From an uncultured Sulfitobacter sp. (GTDB lineage: Bacteria; Pseudomonadota; Alphaproteobacteria; Rhodobacterales; Rhodobacteraceae), in NCBI RefSeq assembly GCF_947500075.1, contig NZ_CANMQS010000003.1, forward strand, positions 62,001 to 126,000: DNA of 64,000 nucleotides, read 5' to 3'. A program made the position numbers and the translations under genes. The notes under the pieces were generated by a model that worked only from the letters and a program-made list of their open reading frames with translations, searched no databases and was not told where the DNA came from. This document shows positions 43,744 through 52,724 of this stretch, in pieces; position 1 is the first letter of the stretch; every line of letters starts with the position of its first letter.

Positions 43744-43771
43744 TTGCGCTTGGCTGAATGCCGTCTTATAT
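43744..43771 (+). promoter_or_regulatory. Candidate promoter of the SRP RNA gene
   Basis: TTGCGC (43744-43749) and TTATAT (43766-43771) are 16 bp apart and place the start about 7 bases later, at 43778, exactly where the RNA stem begins. Confidence 0.55.
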
Positions 43772-43776
43772 CGCTG

Positions 43777-43875
43777 CGTGAGAGGTTGGTGCGGGCAGGC
43801 GCCTCGCCAACCTGGTCAGATCCGGAAGGAAGCAGCCACAACGAGTCCCGCTTGGGTCGTTATCAATCTCTCACC
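43777..43875 (+). ncRNA. ffs: Signal recognition particle RNA (4.5S type)
   Basis: The hallmark of the SRP domain IV, GGTCAGATCCGGAAGGAAGC, lies at 43814-43833. The ends pair as GTGAGAG (43778-43784) with CTCTCAC (43868-43874), giving one long hairpin of about 99 nt as in small bacterial SRP RNAs. It carries the GGAA tetraloop and the asymmetric internal loop contacted by the Ffh M domain. Ffh is coded at 5027. Ends are approximate by a few bases. Confidence 0.92.
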
Positions 43876-43937
43876 AGTGTTTCGAGGCGTTCTTGTACTA
43901 CTAACGCTCCGACACACATGCTCCCCAACAGACAGAT

Positions 43938-44792
43938 CTAAAGCCGTGCCGCCGCAAAGGTATCGCATTGACCTACCTGCCCGGTCTCCCAGCCGCGCGC
44001 GAACCAGCGGGCGCGTTGTTCGGATGTGCCGTGGGTAAAGGTATGCGGCTGCGGCACGCGGCCTGCCTGCCGTTGCAGGTGATCATCCCCGATCTTGCGC
44101 GCGGCATTTAACGCCTCTTGCAAATCGCCCCGCTCCATCAAGGACTGCACGTTCGCCGCCCAGATCCCCGACAGGCAATCGGCCATCAGTTCCAGCCTGA
44201 CCGTAAGGGCATTCGCCTCTGTCTGGCTGGCCTGCTGGCGGGCGGCGTTGACCTTGGGCAGGATGCCCAGCTGGTTCTGCACATGATGGGCCACCTCATG
44301 GGCAATCACATAGGCGGCTGCAAAATCGCCGCCTGCGCCCATACGTTGATCCAGCATCACAAAAAACGATGTATCCAGGTAGGCCTTGCTGTCTGCCGGA
44401 CAGTAGAACGGCCCCGTCGCGCCACTTGCGCCGCCGCAGGGGCTTTGCGTGACACCCTTGAACACCACCAGCTTTGGCGGCACATATTCGCGCCCCAACT
44501 GTTCGGCAAAGATCTTGGCCCAGACATCCTCCGTGGTGCTGAGCACCTGCGCCGAGAACTGCGTGGCCTTGTCATCAGCAGCACTTGATTGCTGGCTCTG
44601 CTGAGTGAGTGGCGCATTGCCGCCCTGCAACAGGGAACTGACATCAATGCCGGTGAAATACCCGATCGCCAGCACGATCAGCAGACCGACAACACCCATG
44701 CCGCCAGCACGCCCCCCGCTGGCACGGCGTCTTCCGCCGCCGCTGCCGCGCACTTCTACATTCTTGCTTCGCCGGATGCCCCGTAACCGCAT
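43938..44792 (-). CDS. Neutral zinc metallopeptidase, YpfJ family
   Basis: A 284-residue predicted membrane-anchored peptidase. A basic N-terminus with a Gly/Arg-rich stretch is followed by one helix (residues 33-48), then the catalytic domain with HEVAHH (165-170; His ligands and the Glu) and the family pair FYCPADSKAYLD and DCLSGIWA. The function of YpfJ is unsettled. It is divergent from the DUF202 gene. Confidence 0.9.
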   Translation of the reverse strand: MRLRGIRRSKNVEVRGSGGGRRRASGGRAGGMGVVGLLIVLAIGYFTGIDVSSLLQGGNAPLTQQSQQSSAADDKATQFSAQVLSTTEDVWAKIFAEQLGREYVPPKLVVFKGVTQSPCGGASGATGPFYCPADSKAYLDTSFFVMLDQRMGAGGDFAAAYVIAHEVAHHVQNQLGILPKVNAARQQASQTEANALTVRLELMADCLSGIWAANVQSLMERGDLQEALNAARKIGDDHLQRQAGRVPQPHTFTHGTSEQRARWFARGWETGQVGQCDTFAAARL

Positions 44793-44859
44793 GATGACGT
44801 CCTTTTAAATCCGCACAACCAAGACTACTCTACCACACGCCCAGCCTTGTGGAGCCATC

Positions 44860-45222
44860 ATGCCCGAGCAGATCGACGATTCCAAGATGCGTACCCGCTG
44901 GGCCGAAGACCGGACCATCCTGGCCAATGAACGCACGTTTTCTGCCTGGATGGGCATGGGCCTCGGGGCCGTCGGTGTTGCGATTGGCCTGAAAGCCGTC
45001 TTTGGCGCGGCCGATCCCACCTGGGTCGCGAAGCTGGCCGCCAGCCTGTTTCTGGCCATTGCGATTCTGATCTACTGGATGGCGCATAATCAGGCCTGCA
45101 AGACGCTCCAGCGGCTGCGTGATAACGATGCCGAAGCCATGCCCGTGCGCAACTACCGCCTGCTTGCCGGCGTGATGACTTTTGCCACGCTTGCCGTTGG
45201 CGCTGTCCTCTGGTCGCTTTGA
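44860..45222 (+). CDS. DUF202 (YidH-like) membrane protein
   Basis: A 120-residue protein with three helices. RWAEDRTILANERTFSAWMGMGLGAVGVAIGL is the DUF202 signature (the LANERTFLAW motif). Such small proteins are common in bacteria and without a known role. It lies between the peptidase and dnaX. Confidence 0.9.
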   Translation: MPEQIDDSKMRTRWAEDRTILANERTFSAWMGMGLGAVGVAIGLKAVFGAADPTWVAKLAASLFLAIAILIYWMAHNQACKTLQRLRDNDAEAMPVRNYRLLAGVMTFATLAVGAVLWSL

Positions 45223-45287
45223 GAGCGGTTTACGCCCCCGCCTGCGCCGCATAGTTTAGCCTCTCAAGCGAATCCTCCGGAGCTTTC

Positions 45288-47036
45288 ATGTCCGACACCC
45301 CCGCCTACCAAGTCCTCGCCCGCAAATACCGGCCAGAGACCTTTGCAGATCTTGTCGGGCAAGACGCCATGGTGCGCACGCTGAAAAATGCGTTTGAGGC
45401 GGACCGGATCGCGCAGGCCTTTGTGATGACGGGCATCCGCGGCACCGGTAAAACCACCACCGCGCGGATCATCGCCAAGGGGATGAACTGTATCGGACCG
45501 GATGGCACCGGCACCCCCACAACCGAACCCTGCGGCATATGCGAACATTGTGTGGCGATCATGGAAGGCCGCCATGTCGATGTGATGGAGATGGACGCGG
45601 CCTCCAACACCGGCGTGGCCAACATCCGTGAGATTATCGACAGCGTGCACTACCGTGCGGCATCCGCCCGGTACAAAGTCTATATCATCGACGAAGTGCA
45701 CATGCTGTCCACCGGTGCCTTCAACGCGCTCTTGAAGACGCTTGAAGAACCCCCCGAGCACGTCAAATTCATCTTCGCCACGACCGAAATCCGCAAGGTC
45801 CCCGTGACGGTTCTCTCCCGTTGCCAACGCTTCGACCTGCGCCGGATTGAACCCGAAGTGATGATCGCCATGCTGCGCCGGATTGCTGACAGCGAAGGCG
45901 CGCAGATCGCCGATGACGCACTGGCGCTGATCACCCGCGCCGCCGAAGGCTCGGCACGCGACGCCACATCTTTGCTGGATCAGGCCATCAGCCACGGGGC
46001 GGGGGAGACCACCGCGCTACAGGTCCGCGCGATGCTGGGTCTGGCGGATCGCGGCCGCGTGCTGGACCTATTCGACATGGTGCTGCGCGGCGATGCCGGT
46101 GCCGCCCTGACAGAGCTTTCCGCCCAATATGCCGATGGCGCTGACCCAATGGCCGTCCTGCGCGATCTGGCAGAGATTACCCATTGGGTATCAGTGGTGA
46201 AAATCACACCAGATGCCGCCGAAGACCCCACCGTCTCTCCCGAGGAGCGCAGCCGAGGCACCCAGATGGCAGAGGCTTTGCCAATGCGCGTGTTGACCCG
46301 GCTCTGGCAAATGCTGCTCAAGGCGCTGGATGAAGTCGGATCGGCGCCGAATGCGATGATGGCTGCCGAAATGGCGATCATCCGCCTGACCCATGTGGCC
46401 GATCTGCCCAGCCCCGAAGAACTGGTGCGCAAGCTGCAAAACAGCACGCCGCCTGCGCCGTCTGCCGTACCGCCTGCTGGCGGCGGCGCTGCGGGTGCGT
46501 CTGGCGCCCAAGCCGTTGCGGCCGCCCAAACCCGGATGGCCGCAAACCCCGGTCCCAGTGGCCAGACTACCGCTCTGGCACAAGACCTTGATGCGGCACT
46601 TGCCCGGTTCCCCAGCTTCGACCACGTGGTTGAACTGATCCGCGCCAACCGGGATGTGAAACTGCTGGTGGAAGTGGAAACCACCCTGCGTCTTGCCGCC
46701 TATCAACCCGGCCGCATCGAATTCACGCCAACGGACAAGGCCCCCGCCGACCTCGCACAGCGCCTGGGCGGCAAACTGCAACTCTGGACCGGCAACCGCT
46801 GGGCCGTCAGCATCGTCAACGGCGCAGAGGCTGATACCATCGCCGAGGTGCGCAACGCCAAGGACAACGCCCTGCGCGCAGATGCGGAGGCACATCCTCT
46901 GATGCAGGCGGTGCTGGCGCAGTTTCCCAAAGCCAAAATCACCGCCATCCGCACCCCCGAAGACATCGCCGCTCAGGCTGTTGAGGAGGCCCTGCCAGAG
47001 GTAGAAGACGAATGGGATCCTTTCGAAGACAGCTAG
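45288..47036 (+). CDS. dnaX: DNA polymerase III subunit gamma/tau
   Basis: A 582-residue clamp-loader ATPase. The Walker A is GIRGTGKTTTAR (49-60), the zinc cluster is around MNCIGPDG and PCGICEHC, Walker B is YIIDEVHM, and SRC is in VTVLSRCQRFDLRR (sensor 1 region). The region after residue 365 is the tau-type extension: a Pro/Ala linker, then a C-terminal domain ending in acidic EVEDEWDPFEDS. The next gene overlaps its end by 25 bases; ybaB and recR follow, the common dnaX-ybaB-recR order. Confidence 0.96.
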   Translation: MSDTPAYQVLARKYRPETFADLVGQDAMVRTLKNAFEADRIAQAFVMTGIRGTGKTTTARIIAKGMNCIGPDGTGTPTTEPCGICEHCVAIMEGRHVDVMEMDAASNTGVANIREIIDSVHYRAASARYKVYIIDEVHMLSTGAFNALLKTLEEPPEHVKFIFATTEIRKVPVTVLSRCQRFDLRRIEPEVMIAMLRRIADSEGAQIADDALALITRAAEGSARDATSLLDQAISHGAGETTALQVRAMLGLADRGRVLDLFDMVLRGDAGAALTELSAQYADGADPMAVLRDLAEITHWVSVVKITPDAAEDPTVSPEERSRGTQMAEALPMRVLTRLWQMLLKALDEVGSAPNAMMAAEMAIIRLTHVADLPSPEELVRKLQNSTPPAPSAVPPAGGGAAGASGAQAVAAAQTRMAANPGPSGQTTALAQDLDAALARFPSFDHVVELIRANRDVKLLVEVETTLRLAAYQPGRIEFTPTDKAPADLAQRLGGKLQLWTGNRWAVSIVNGAEADTIAEVRNAKDNALRADAEAHPLMQAVLAQFPKAKITAIRTPEDIAAQAVEEALPEVEDEWDPFEDS

Positions 47037-47410
47037 GTGTTGCTGTTCTGATGTTCGTTGCCGCGACACCGGTAAGCGCAGAAGTCTGCGACAAATCCCG
47101 CCCGGATTGGGACGGCGCACCGGTATCCGTGTTGCAGGAAGCGGTGTTTCTATTCTCGACCCCGGCTTCCCTGGTGTTGATACTGGCATCTTTGCTGGCG
47201 ATCCGTTTCCGCCACCAATGGGGTGCGCTGATCACAGTCATCTTGTGGACACTTCTGGTCAGCCTTATTGCCATGGGAGATCCGACCGGCCTGAAGGAAT
47301 TTGAGGTTGCCGAAGGCTGTATCGGCAGCCCCACCTTGTTCATCGCGGCTGTCGCTGCGATATGTGTTGGGATGATCCTCTACACCACACGCCGCGCCGC
47401 GCGGCTTTGA
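47012..47410 (+). CDS. Hypothetical three-helix membrane protein inserted between dnaX and ybaB
   Basis: A 132-residue protein with a signal-like N-terminus (LGVAVLMFVAATPVSA) and hydrophobic segments at about 45-63, 70-87 and 110-124. Cys26 and Cys102 may pair outside the membrane. The ATG lies 25 bases inside the dnaX end in another frame, so translation is likely coupled. It is unrelated to known replication genes and not recognised. Confidence 0.7.
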   Translation: MGSFRRQLGVAVLMFVAATPVSAEVCDKSRPDWDGAPVSVLQEAVFLFSTPASLVLILASLLAIRFRHQWGALITVILWTLLVSLIAMGDPTGLKEFEVAEGCIGSPTLFIAAVAAICVGMILYTTRRAARL

Positions 47411-47425
47411 TAATCGGAGACAGCA

Positions 47426-47770
47426 ATGTTCAAAGGACTAGGCGGGCTCGGCGATATGGCCGGGATGATGAAAAAAGCGCAGGAAATGCAGGGCAAAATG
47501 GCCCAGTTGCAAGACGACATGACCAATATCATGGTCACGGGCGAAAGCGGCGCGGGTCTGGTCAAAGCCACCGCCACCGCCAAGGGCGAGCTCAAGGCGC
47601 TGGATATCGACCCCTCGATCTTCAACGGCGATGACAAGGAAGTGGTCGAGGACCTGATCCTCGCCGCCATCAAGGACGCGCAAACCAAAGCGTCCGAACG
47701 CAGCCAGGAAGAAATGCAGAAACTCACCGAAGGCCTCGGCCTGCCGGCGGACATGAAACTCCCCTTCTGA
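47426..47770 (+). CDS. YbaB/EbfC-family nucleoid-associated protein
   Basis: A 114-residue DNA-binding protein: GGLGDMAGMMKKAQEMQGKMAQLQDDM, then VKATATAKGELKALDIDPSIF and a helical C-terminus ending LPADMKLPF. It forms tweezer-like dimers on DNA and is typically coded between dnaX and recR, as here. A conserved 3' element follows the stop. Confidence 0.95.
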   Translation: MFKGLGGLGDMAGMMKKAQEMQGKMAQLQDDMTNIMVTGESGAGLVKATATAKGELKALDIDPSIFNGDDKEVVEDLILAAIKDAQTKASERSQEEMQKLTEGLGLPADMKLPF

Positions 47771-47771
47771 T

Positions 47772-47822
47772 CTTCCAAATGGTTCAAAAAACCCCGCCGG
47801 AGGCATGAAATCTCTTCCGGCG
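47772..47822 (+). terminator. 3' element after ybaB: conserved box plus GC hairpin
   Basis: The box CTTCCAAATGGTTCAAAAAA starts one base after the ybaB stop and is identical to the one after trmD (12611). It is followed by CGCCGGA (47795-47801) pairing with TCCGGCG (47816-47822). It sits in the 75-bp gap before recR, so transcription may be attenuated here. Confidence 0.55.
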
Positions 47823-47845
47823 CCCCCTCGCAACAGGCACCCGGT

Positions 47846-48439
47846 TTGAGCAGCACCCGCGACATCGACAACTTGATCGAGATGATGGCCAAACTCCCCG
47901 GTCTCGGCCCCCGCTCGGCCCGCCGGGCGGTGCTGCACATGATCCGCAAACGCGGCCTGCTGCTGACCCCGCTGGCAGACCTGATGCAGACGGTTGCGGC
48001 CACGGCCCGTGAATGCCTGAACTGCGGCAATGTAGGCACCACCGATGTCTGCGACATCTGTACGTCCGAAAAACGCGCCAACGGAGAGCTCTGCGTGGTC
48101 GAGGACGTGGCGGATCTCTGGGCGATGGAACGGGCGGGCGTCTTCAAGGGCCGCTACCATGTGCTGGGCGGCACGCTTTCGGCCCTCGATGCGATCGGCC
48201 CGCAGGAACTGCGCATCCCCCGGCTGATAGACCGGGTCGCAACAGAAGGCGTGACAGAGGTGATCCTCGCGCTGAATGCCACGATCGACGGACAGACAAC
48301 CGCCCATTACATCGCCGACCAACTCGACGGGCAGGTCCGTCTGACATCGCTGGCCCAGGGCGTGCCCATCGGCGGAGAGCTCGATTACCTTGATGATGGG
48401 ACGATCACCGCCGCGCTGAACGCACGCAAAACGCTGTAG
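47846..48439 (+). CDS. recR: Recombination protein RecR
   Basis: A 197-residue gap-repair mediator that acts with RecO and RecF. It has the HhH start ([25 protein letters not shown]), the zinc site [16 protein letters not shown] and the Toprim domain ([16 protein letters not shown]). Translation seems to start at a TTG (47846), since no in-frame ATG precedes the HhH region; no strong ribosome site is visible. A hairpin region follows the stop. Confidence 0.96.
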   Translation: MSSTRDIDNLIEMMAKLPGLGPRSARRAVLHMIRKRGLLLTPLADLMQTVAATARECLNCGNVGTTDVCDICTSEKRANGELCVVEDVADLWAMERAGVFKGRYHVLGGTLSALDAIGPQELRIPRLIDRVATEGVTEVILALNATIDGQTTAHYIADQLDGQVRLTSLAQGVPIGGELDYLDDGTITAALNARKTL

Positions 48440-48524
48440 GACTCAAAAAAAGCGGCTGGTGAGCGCCTGCTCCCCAACCGCCTGAATAGGCGGGCCACCC
48501 TCTCCTCCCAAATCAGGTGACCCG

Positions 48525-48570
48525 TCCGCCGCGACCAGAGGTTCGAAGAACCATCAAATCCAGCGGCGGA
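48525..48570. terminator. Two-step hairpin between convergent recR and trcR
   Basis: TCCGCCGC (48525-48532) pairs with GCGGCGGA (48563-48570), and within it GGTTC-GAA-GAACC (48540-48552) forms an inner stem. Another small stem, CCGCC-TGAATA-GGCGG, precedes it at about 48479-48494. No T-run follows on either strand. It probably marks the end of both transcripts. Confidence 0.45.
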
Positions 48571-48574
48571 AACT

Positions 48575-49348
48575 TTAGGCCTTCGCGTCAGATTCTTCGT
48601 CGTCAGCGTCGGCTTCTTCGCTGCTTTCAGGCAGGGAGAAGAAGCTGTCAGCGTCAGAGTAATCCCCCGCCTGTGTTTCTTCTTCTGCTTCTTCGCCGGA
48701 CAGGGTGAAGGTTTCAAGCCCCTCAATCGCTGTCGGGATCTTGGGCTCGGCTTCCATGCCCAGGCTCTGCTCGGTGCTGACCAGCTTGCGGCGCTCATCA
48801 TCGCTCATCACTTCGCCTGCGGCGGCTTTCTTCGCCGCGGCTTTCTGCACTGCTGCATCAAGTTCGGATTGTTTGCACAGGCCAAGTGCCACCGGATCAA
48901 TCGGCTGGATGTTGGAGATGTTCCAATGGGTGCGCTCGCGGATCGCCTGAATGGTCGGCTTGGTGGTGCCCACCAGTTTGCTGATCTGGCTGTCGGCCAG
49001 TTCAGGGTGGAACTTGACCAGCCACAGAATCGACGCAGGACGGTCCTGGCGTTTGGACAGCGGCGTGTACCGCGGGCCACGGCGCTTCTCTTCCCCTTGG
49101 GCGGCAGCGTTGAACTTCAGCTTCAGCTTGTGCAGCGGATCGGCCTCTGCCTTGTCGATCTCTTCCTGATCCAGCTGGTTGTTGGCAATCGGATCAAACC
49201 CTTTGACGCCCTGTGCCACATCGCCATCGGCAATGCCCTGCACTTCCAGCTCATGCATTTCGACAAAGTCGGCAATCTGCTTGAAGCTCAGCGTTGTGTT
49301 GTCCACCAGCCAGACTGCGGTGGCCTTTGCCATGATCGGTTTTGCCAT
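48575..49348 (-). CDS. trcR: Cell-cycle transcriptional regulator TrcR (DUF1013)
   Basis: A 257-residue protein found almost only in alphaproteobacteria. MAKPIMAKATAVWLVDNTTLSFKQIADFVEMHELEVQGIADGDVAQGVKGFDPI begins the DUF1013 core, which contains an HTH (ISKLVGTTKPTIQAIRERTHWN, about 128-149). The last 65 residues are acidic and low in complexity (EEAEEETQAGDYSDAD). A clear AGGAG lies 8 bases before the ATG. Described as acting with CtrA-controlled genes in Rhodobacter; here it is coded alone. Confidence 0.92.
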   Translation of the reverse strand: MAKPIMAKATAVWLVDNTTLSFKQIADFVEMHELEVQGIADGDVAQGVKGFDPIANNQLDQEEIDKAEADPLHKLKLKFNAAAQGEEKRRGPRYTPLSKRQDRPASILWLVKFHPELADSQISKLVGTTKPTIQAIRERTHWNISNIQPIDPVALGLCKQSELDAAVQKAAAKKAAAGEVMSDDERRKLVSTEQSLGMEAEPKIPTAIEGLETFTLSGEEAEEETQAGDYSDADSFFSLPESSEEADADDEESDAKA

Positions 49349-49474
49349 TTTCTTAACTCCTGAAGTCGCAACTCTCCCGCCGCCTGAAAGGGCTTTCCCG
49401 GGGGCCGGGATGTTTCCATTGTGGGGGAACTTGACCCGTATATAGTGACCTGCACCGAATAAGGAAAGACCTGA

Positions 49475-50113
49475 ATGCGCCGCCTGCTCTTCGCCCTGTT
49501 TGTCACCATGTACGGCCTGCCAGCACAGGCGGATGACGACAGAACTGGCGTATTTGACTACTATGTTGTCTCGCTCAGCTGGTCTCCAAACTGGTGCGCC
49601 ATCGAAGGCGATGCGCGCGATTCCCCGCAATGTGACACCGGCAGCGGACATGGCTGGATCCTGCATGGCCTCTGGCCGCAATACCATCGTGGCTACCCGG
49701 ACTTTTGCCAAACCGCTGAACGCCCGCCGTCCCGCACCATGACCCGCGACATGGCGGACATCATGGGCACCAGCGGGCTGGCCTGGCACCAGTGGCGCAA
49801 ACACGGCAGTTGCACGGGACTTTCGGCTCCCGCCTACTACGCCCTCTCCCGCGAGGCCTATGGCCGCATCACCCGCCCGGCAGTCTTCCGCAAGCTGGAC
49901 CGCGACATCGCCCTGCCCGCGTCGGTGGTCGAGGAGGCCTTCCTCAAGGACAATCCGGATATGGAACGGGACGGCATCACCGTGACCTGCCGGGATGGTC
50001 ATATCCAGGAAGTGCGCGTGTGCCTGTCAAAAAGCCTTGATCCCGTGCCCTGCGGAAGGGACGTTGTGCGTGATTGCAAGATGAAGGACGCTCTGTTCAC
50101 ACCGTTGCGTTGA
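49475..50113 (+). CDS. Ribonuclease T2 family protein
   Basis: A 212-residue secreted RNase. A signal peptide (residues 1-19) precedes the two active-site boxes HGLWPQ (64-69) and WHQWRKHGSC (104-113), with both catalytic His and the Glu replaced by Gln at the CAS2 position (WHQW for HEW). Cys pairs support a periplasmic fold. It would degrade RNA for phosphate or nucleoside scavenging. It is divergent from trcR. Confidence 0.88.
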   Translation: MRRLLFALFVTMYGLPAQADDDRTGVFDYYVVSLSWSPNWCAIEGDARDSPQCDTGSGHGWILHGLWPQYHRGYPDFCQTAERPPSRTMTRDMADIMGTSGLAWHQWRKHGSCTGLSAPAYYALSREAYGRITRPAVFRKLDRDIALPASVVEEAFLKDNPDMERDGITVTCRDGHIQEVRVCLSKSLDPVPCGRDVVRDCKMKDALFTPLR

Positions 50114-50149
50114 ACACCGCACCCGCAAGGTTTGATTGAAAGCGCGGAA

Positions 50150-50322
50150 GATATTTAAGGCCAAAAAGAGAAGAAAGAGCGCACCCTTTCTTCCCTTTCA
50201 AAAGAACGCAAGGCTCTCTTCTTGGCGCGGCCATCGGCGTCCCCGCCTGTTCCGCAGGTCCAATCAAAACGCAACGTAGTTAACAAATTCCTACCTTGCC
50301 CCTCTTTTTGGCCAAAAATATC
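50150..50322. repeat. 173-bp element with 21-bp inverted ends (MITE-like)
   Basis: The arms at 50150-50170 and 50302-50322 (GATATTT, two variable bases, GGCCAAAAAGAG) are inverted copies differing only at the two centre bases. The interior has no open frame of note. It fills most of the 312-bp gap between the RNase T2 and quinone oxidoreductase genes; the rest shows no gene. No target-site duplication is obvious. It could be a non-autonomous mobile element or a repeat that forms a long RNA hairpin. Confidence 0.6.
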
Positions 50323-50425
50323 CCTACACGCGGCCCGCCCGACGCGCGCCCATCGTTGGCGCATCACAACATGCGCCAAACGCACCCTCCAAAACATGGT
50401 GTCGCGCCTTGGCGCGTCCTTTGGA

Positions 50426-51412
50426 TCAGCCGCCGACCTCAAGCACGATCTTCCCGATGTGGCCGCTGCTCTCCATCCGCGCATGGGCGTCTGAGGCGGC
50501 TTCAAGATCAAATGTGCTGTCCATCACCGGCGCGATCTGCCCGGCAGAAAGCATGGGCCACACTGCCTCCCGCAACTCCTGCGCAATCCTGGCTTTCGCA
50601 AGATCGCTTTGTGGCCGCAGCGTTGATCCGGTCATCGTCAAGCGCCGGGTCATCAGCATGGCGAAGTTCACTTCGACCTTCGGGCCTTGCAGAAACGCGA
50701 TCTGAACCAACCGCCCATCTTCGGCGAGCGCCTTGAAGTTCCGGGGGATGTAGTCTCCCCCGACCATATCGAGGATGAGATCCGCGCCCCCTTCGGCCTT
50801 CAGGACATCGACGTAGTCATCGTCGCGGTAGTTGATCGCCACTTCAGCCCCCAGATCGACGCAGGCCTTGCATTTCTCATCAGACCCCGCAGTCACAAAC
50901 ACCCGTGCACCAAACGCGCGGCCAAGCTGGATCGCGGTTGTGCCGATACCGGATGACCCGCCGTGGACCAGCATCCGCTCTCCGGCTTTCAACCCACCGC
51001 GCATGAAGACATTGGACCAGACGGTAAAGAACGTCTCGGGCAGGCAGGCGGCTTCTTTCATCCCCATCCCCTCGGGCACGGCCAGGCAATGCGCGGCGGG
51101 GGTTGCCACATATTCCGCATAGCCCCCACCGGGCAGCAAGGCACACACCTGATCGCCCTCGGCAATCCCCGCGACACCTTCCCCGACAGCGACAACTTCG
51201 CCAGACGCCTCCAGCCCCGGCAGATCGCTCGCAGTGGGAGGCGGCGCATACATGCCCGCACGTTGCAGCGCGTCAGGACGGTTCACACCGGCATAAGCCA
51301 CCTTGATCACCACCTGCCCGTGGGCAGGGGTGGGCATGGGGCGTTCGGTCACCTGCAACACCTCCGGCCCGCCGGGTTTGGTGATTTCAACTGCGCGCAT
51401 GGTCTTGGTCAT
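50426..51412 (-). CDS. NAD(P)H-quinone oxidoreductase (PIG3-like MDR)
   Basis: A 328-residue zinc-free medium-chain reductase. It has MRAVEITKPGGPEVLQVTERPMP, VNRPDALQRAGMYAPPPTASDLPGLEASGEV, the NADPH loop VHGGSSGIGTTAIQLG and the motif AEVAINYRDDDYVDVLK. It reduces quinones or enones. The ATG at 51412 follows GGGAGAG. It is divergent from the acyl-CoA ligase gene, 106 bp away. Confidence 0.9.
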   Translation of the reverse strand: MTKTMRAVEITKPGGPEVLQVTERPMPTPAHGQVVIKVAYAGVNRPDALQRAGMYAPPPTASDLPGLEASGEVVAVGEGVAGIAEGDQVCALLPGGGYAEYVATPAAHCLAVPEGMGMKEAACLPETFFTVWSNVFMRGGLKAGERMLVHGGSSGIGTTAIQLGRAFGARVFVTAGSDEKCKACVDLGAEVAINYRDDDYVDVLKAEGGADLILDMVGGDYIPRNFKALAEDGRLVQIAFLQGPKVEVNFAMLMTRRLTMTGSTLRPQSDLAKARIAQELREAVWPMLSAGQIAPVMDSTFDLEAASDAHARMESSGHIGKIVLEVGG

Positions 51413-51518
51413 TCCGGTCTCTCCCGCCTGTTTGAACCGCACCATAGAACGCTGCCACCGCCGGTGCGAGCTTGTTTTGCCGCTTGGGACAGGCTGGCGG
51501 ATTTGCTAGAGCACGGGG

Positions 51519-52724
51519 ATGACCGATCTCCCCTCCTTCCAGTGGCATCCCGAAGCCCGGCTTTTTGATGCCACGGCGGAAGTGGCGCGCAGGCGGCGCG
51601 GTGGCACCGGTTTTATGTGGGGCAGCAGCACAGCGCTCGATATGCTTGGTGCGGCGGTGTTGGATCGCCGCCCGTTTTGCCTGAGTGACGCCGCGGCTCC
51701 TCCCGACATCCCCCTCGCTGATGGCCTGTTCCTGACCCAGAGCGGCGGCAGTTCCGGCACGCCAAAACTGATCCGCCGCAGCCAGCTCTCCTGGATCAAG
51801 TCTTTCGAAGTCAATGCGGTGCAGTTTGATATGACACCCCGCGACCGCGTTGCCGTGTTGGGCACACCGGCGCATTCTCTGGCGCTCTACGGGGTGTTGG
51901 AGGCGCTGCATCTGGGTGTTGACGCACATGTTCTGGCGCGGCTTTCCCCGTCCCGGCAGATGCAGGCGATGGCGGAGCGCAAAATCACTGTGCTCTATGC
52001 CACGCCGACCCAGATCAGAATGTTGATGGCGTCTGGTGCCCCTCTTTCCCTTCTTCGGCTGATCCTGTGCGGCGGGGGCCTGCTGGACACCGACACGCAA
52101 GACGCCGCACAGGCACATTTCCCCAACGCTGCCTTTCACGGCTTTTACGGCGCGGCGGAAACCAGCTTCATTACACTTGCGGGGCCGGACACACCGCAAG
52201 GCTCCGTTGGGCGGGTATATCCGGGGGTCAGCATCCGGATTCTGGATCAATCAGGCCAACCAGCCAAGGATGTCGGCACGGTTTGGGCGCGGTCGCCCTA
52301 CCTTTGCGATGGATACGCGGACGGGCGACCGTTGCGTCTGGAAGACGGCTACATCAGCGCGGGTGAAATTGGCCAGTTGGATAGAGATGGGTTTCTCTGG
52401 CTCAAGGGCCGCCATGACCGGATGGTGACCATCGGGGACGTGAATGTGTTTCCTGAAACCGTCGAAGCCACCATTGCCGCCATCCCGGAGGTGCAAAACT
52501 GCGCTGTGCTGCCGCAACCGGACCCACACCGTGGCCACCATCTGGTCGCGGTCATTCGTACGGATGTTCACTCTGACGCGCTGCAGATCCGCGACATCTG
52601 TCGGCACAGGCTAGGTCCGGCCATGACACCGAAACGGGTTCTGACCCACCCCGACTTTCCGCTGCTCCCCTCCGGCAAACCCGATCTGGTTGCCCTGATG
52701 CACTGGCTGGAGGACCAGCCATGA
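51519..52724 (+). CDS. Short AMP-dependent acyl-CoA ligase (YhfT-like), beside biotin transport genes
   Basis: A 401-residue ANL enzyme, about 100-150 residues shorter than usual because the N-terminal subdomain is missing; the P-loop TQSGGSSGTPK lies already at 73-83. The rest is intact: FYGAAETSF (A5), GRHDRMVTIGDVNVFPETVE (A8 hinge) and the catalytic Lys387 in LPSGKPDL. It overlaps the thiolase gene by 4 nt. The ligase-thiolase-bioY neighbourhood matches Bacillus yhfT-yhfS-yhfU. The acid substrate is unknown; a link to biotin or its precursors is inferred. Confidence 0.85.
   Translation: MTDLPSFQWHPEARLFDATAEVARRRRGGTGFMWGSSTALDMLGAAVLDRRPFCLSDAAAPPDIPLADGLFLTQSGGSSGTPKLIRRSQLSWIKSFEVNAVQFDMTPRDRVAVLGTPAHSLALYGVLEALHLGVDAHVLARLSPSRQMQAMAERKITVLYATPTQIRMLMASGAPLSLLRLILCGGGLLDTDTQDAAQAHFPNAAFHGFYGAAETSFITLAGPDTPQGSVGRVYPGVSIRILDQSGQPAKDVGTVWARSPYLCDGYADGRPLRLEDGYISAGEIGQLDRDGFLWLKGRHDRMVTIGDVNVFPETVEATIAAIPEVQNCAVLPQPDPHRGHHLVAVIRTDVHSDALQIRDICRHRLGPAMTPKRVLTHPDFPLLPSGKPDLVALMHWLEDQP

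Noticed and set aside
43741-43930. Short frames across the region after the phosphoesterase gene
   Set aside because: This interval is the SRP RNA gene with its domain IV signature and closing stem.
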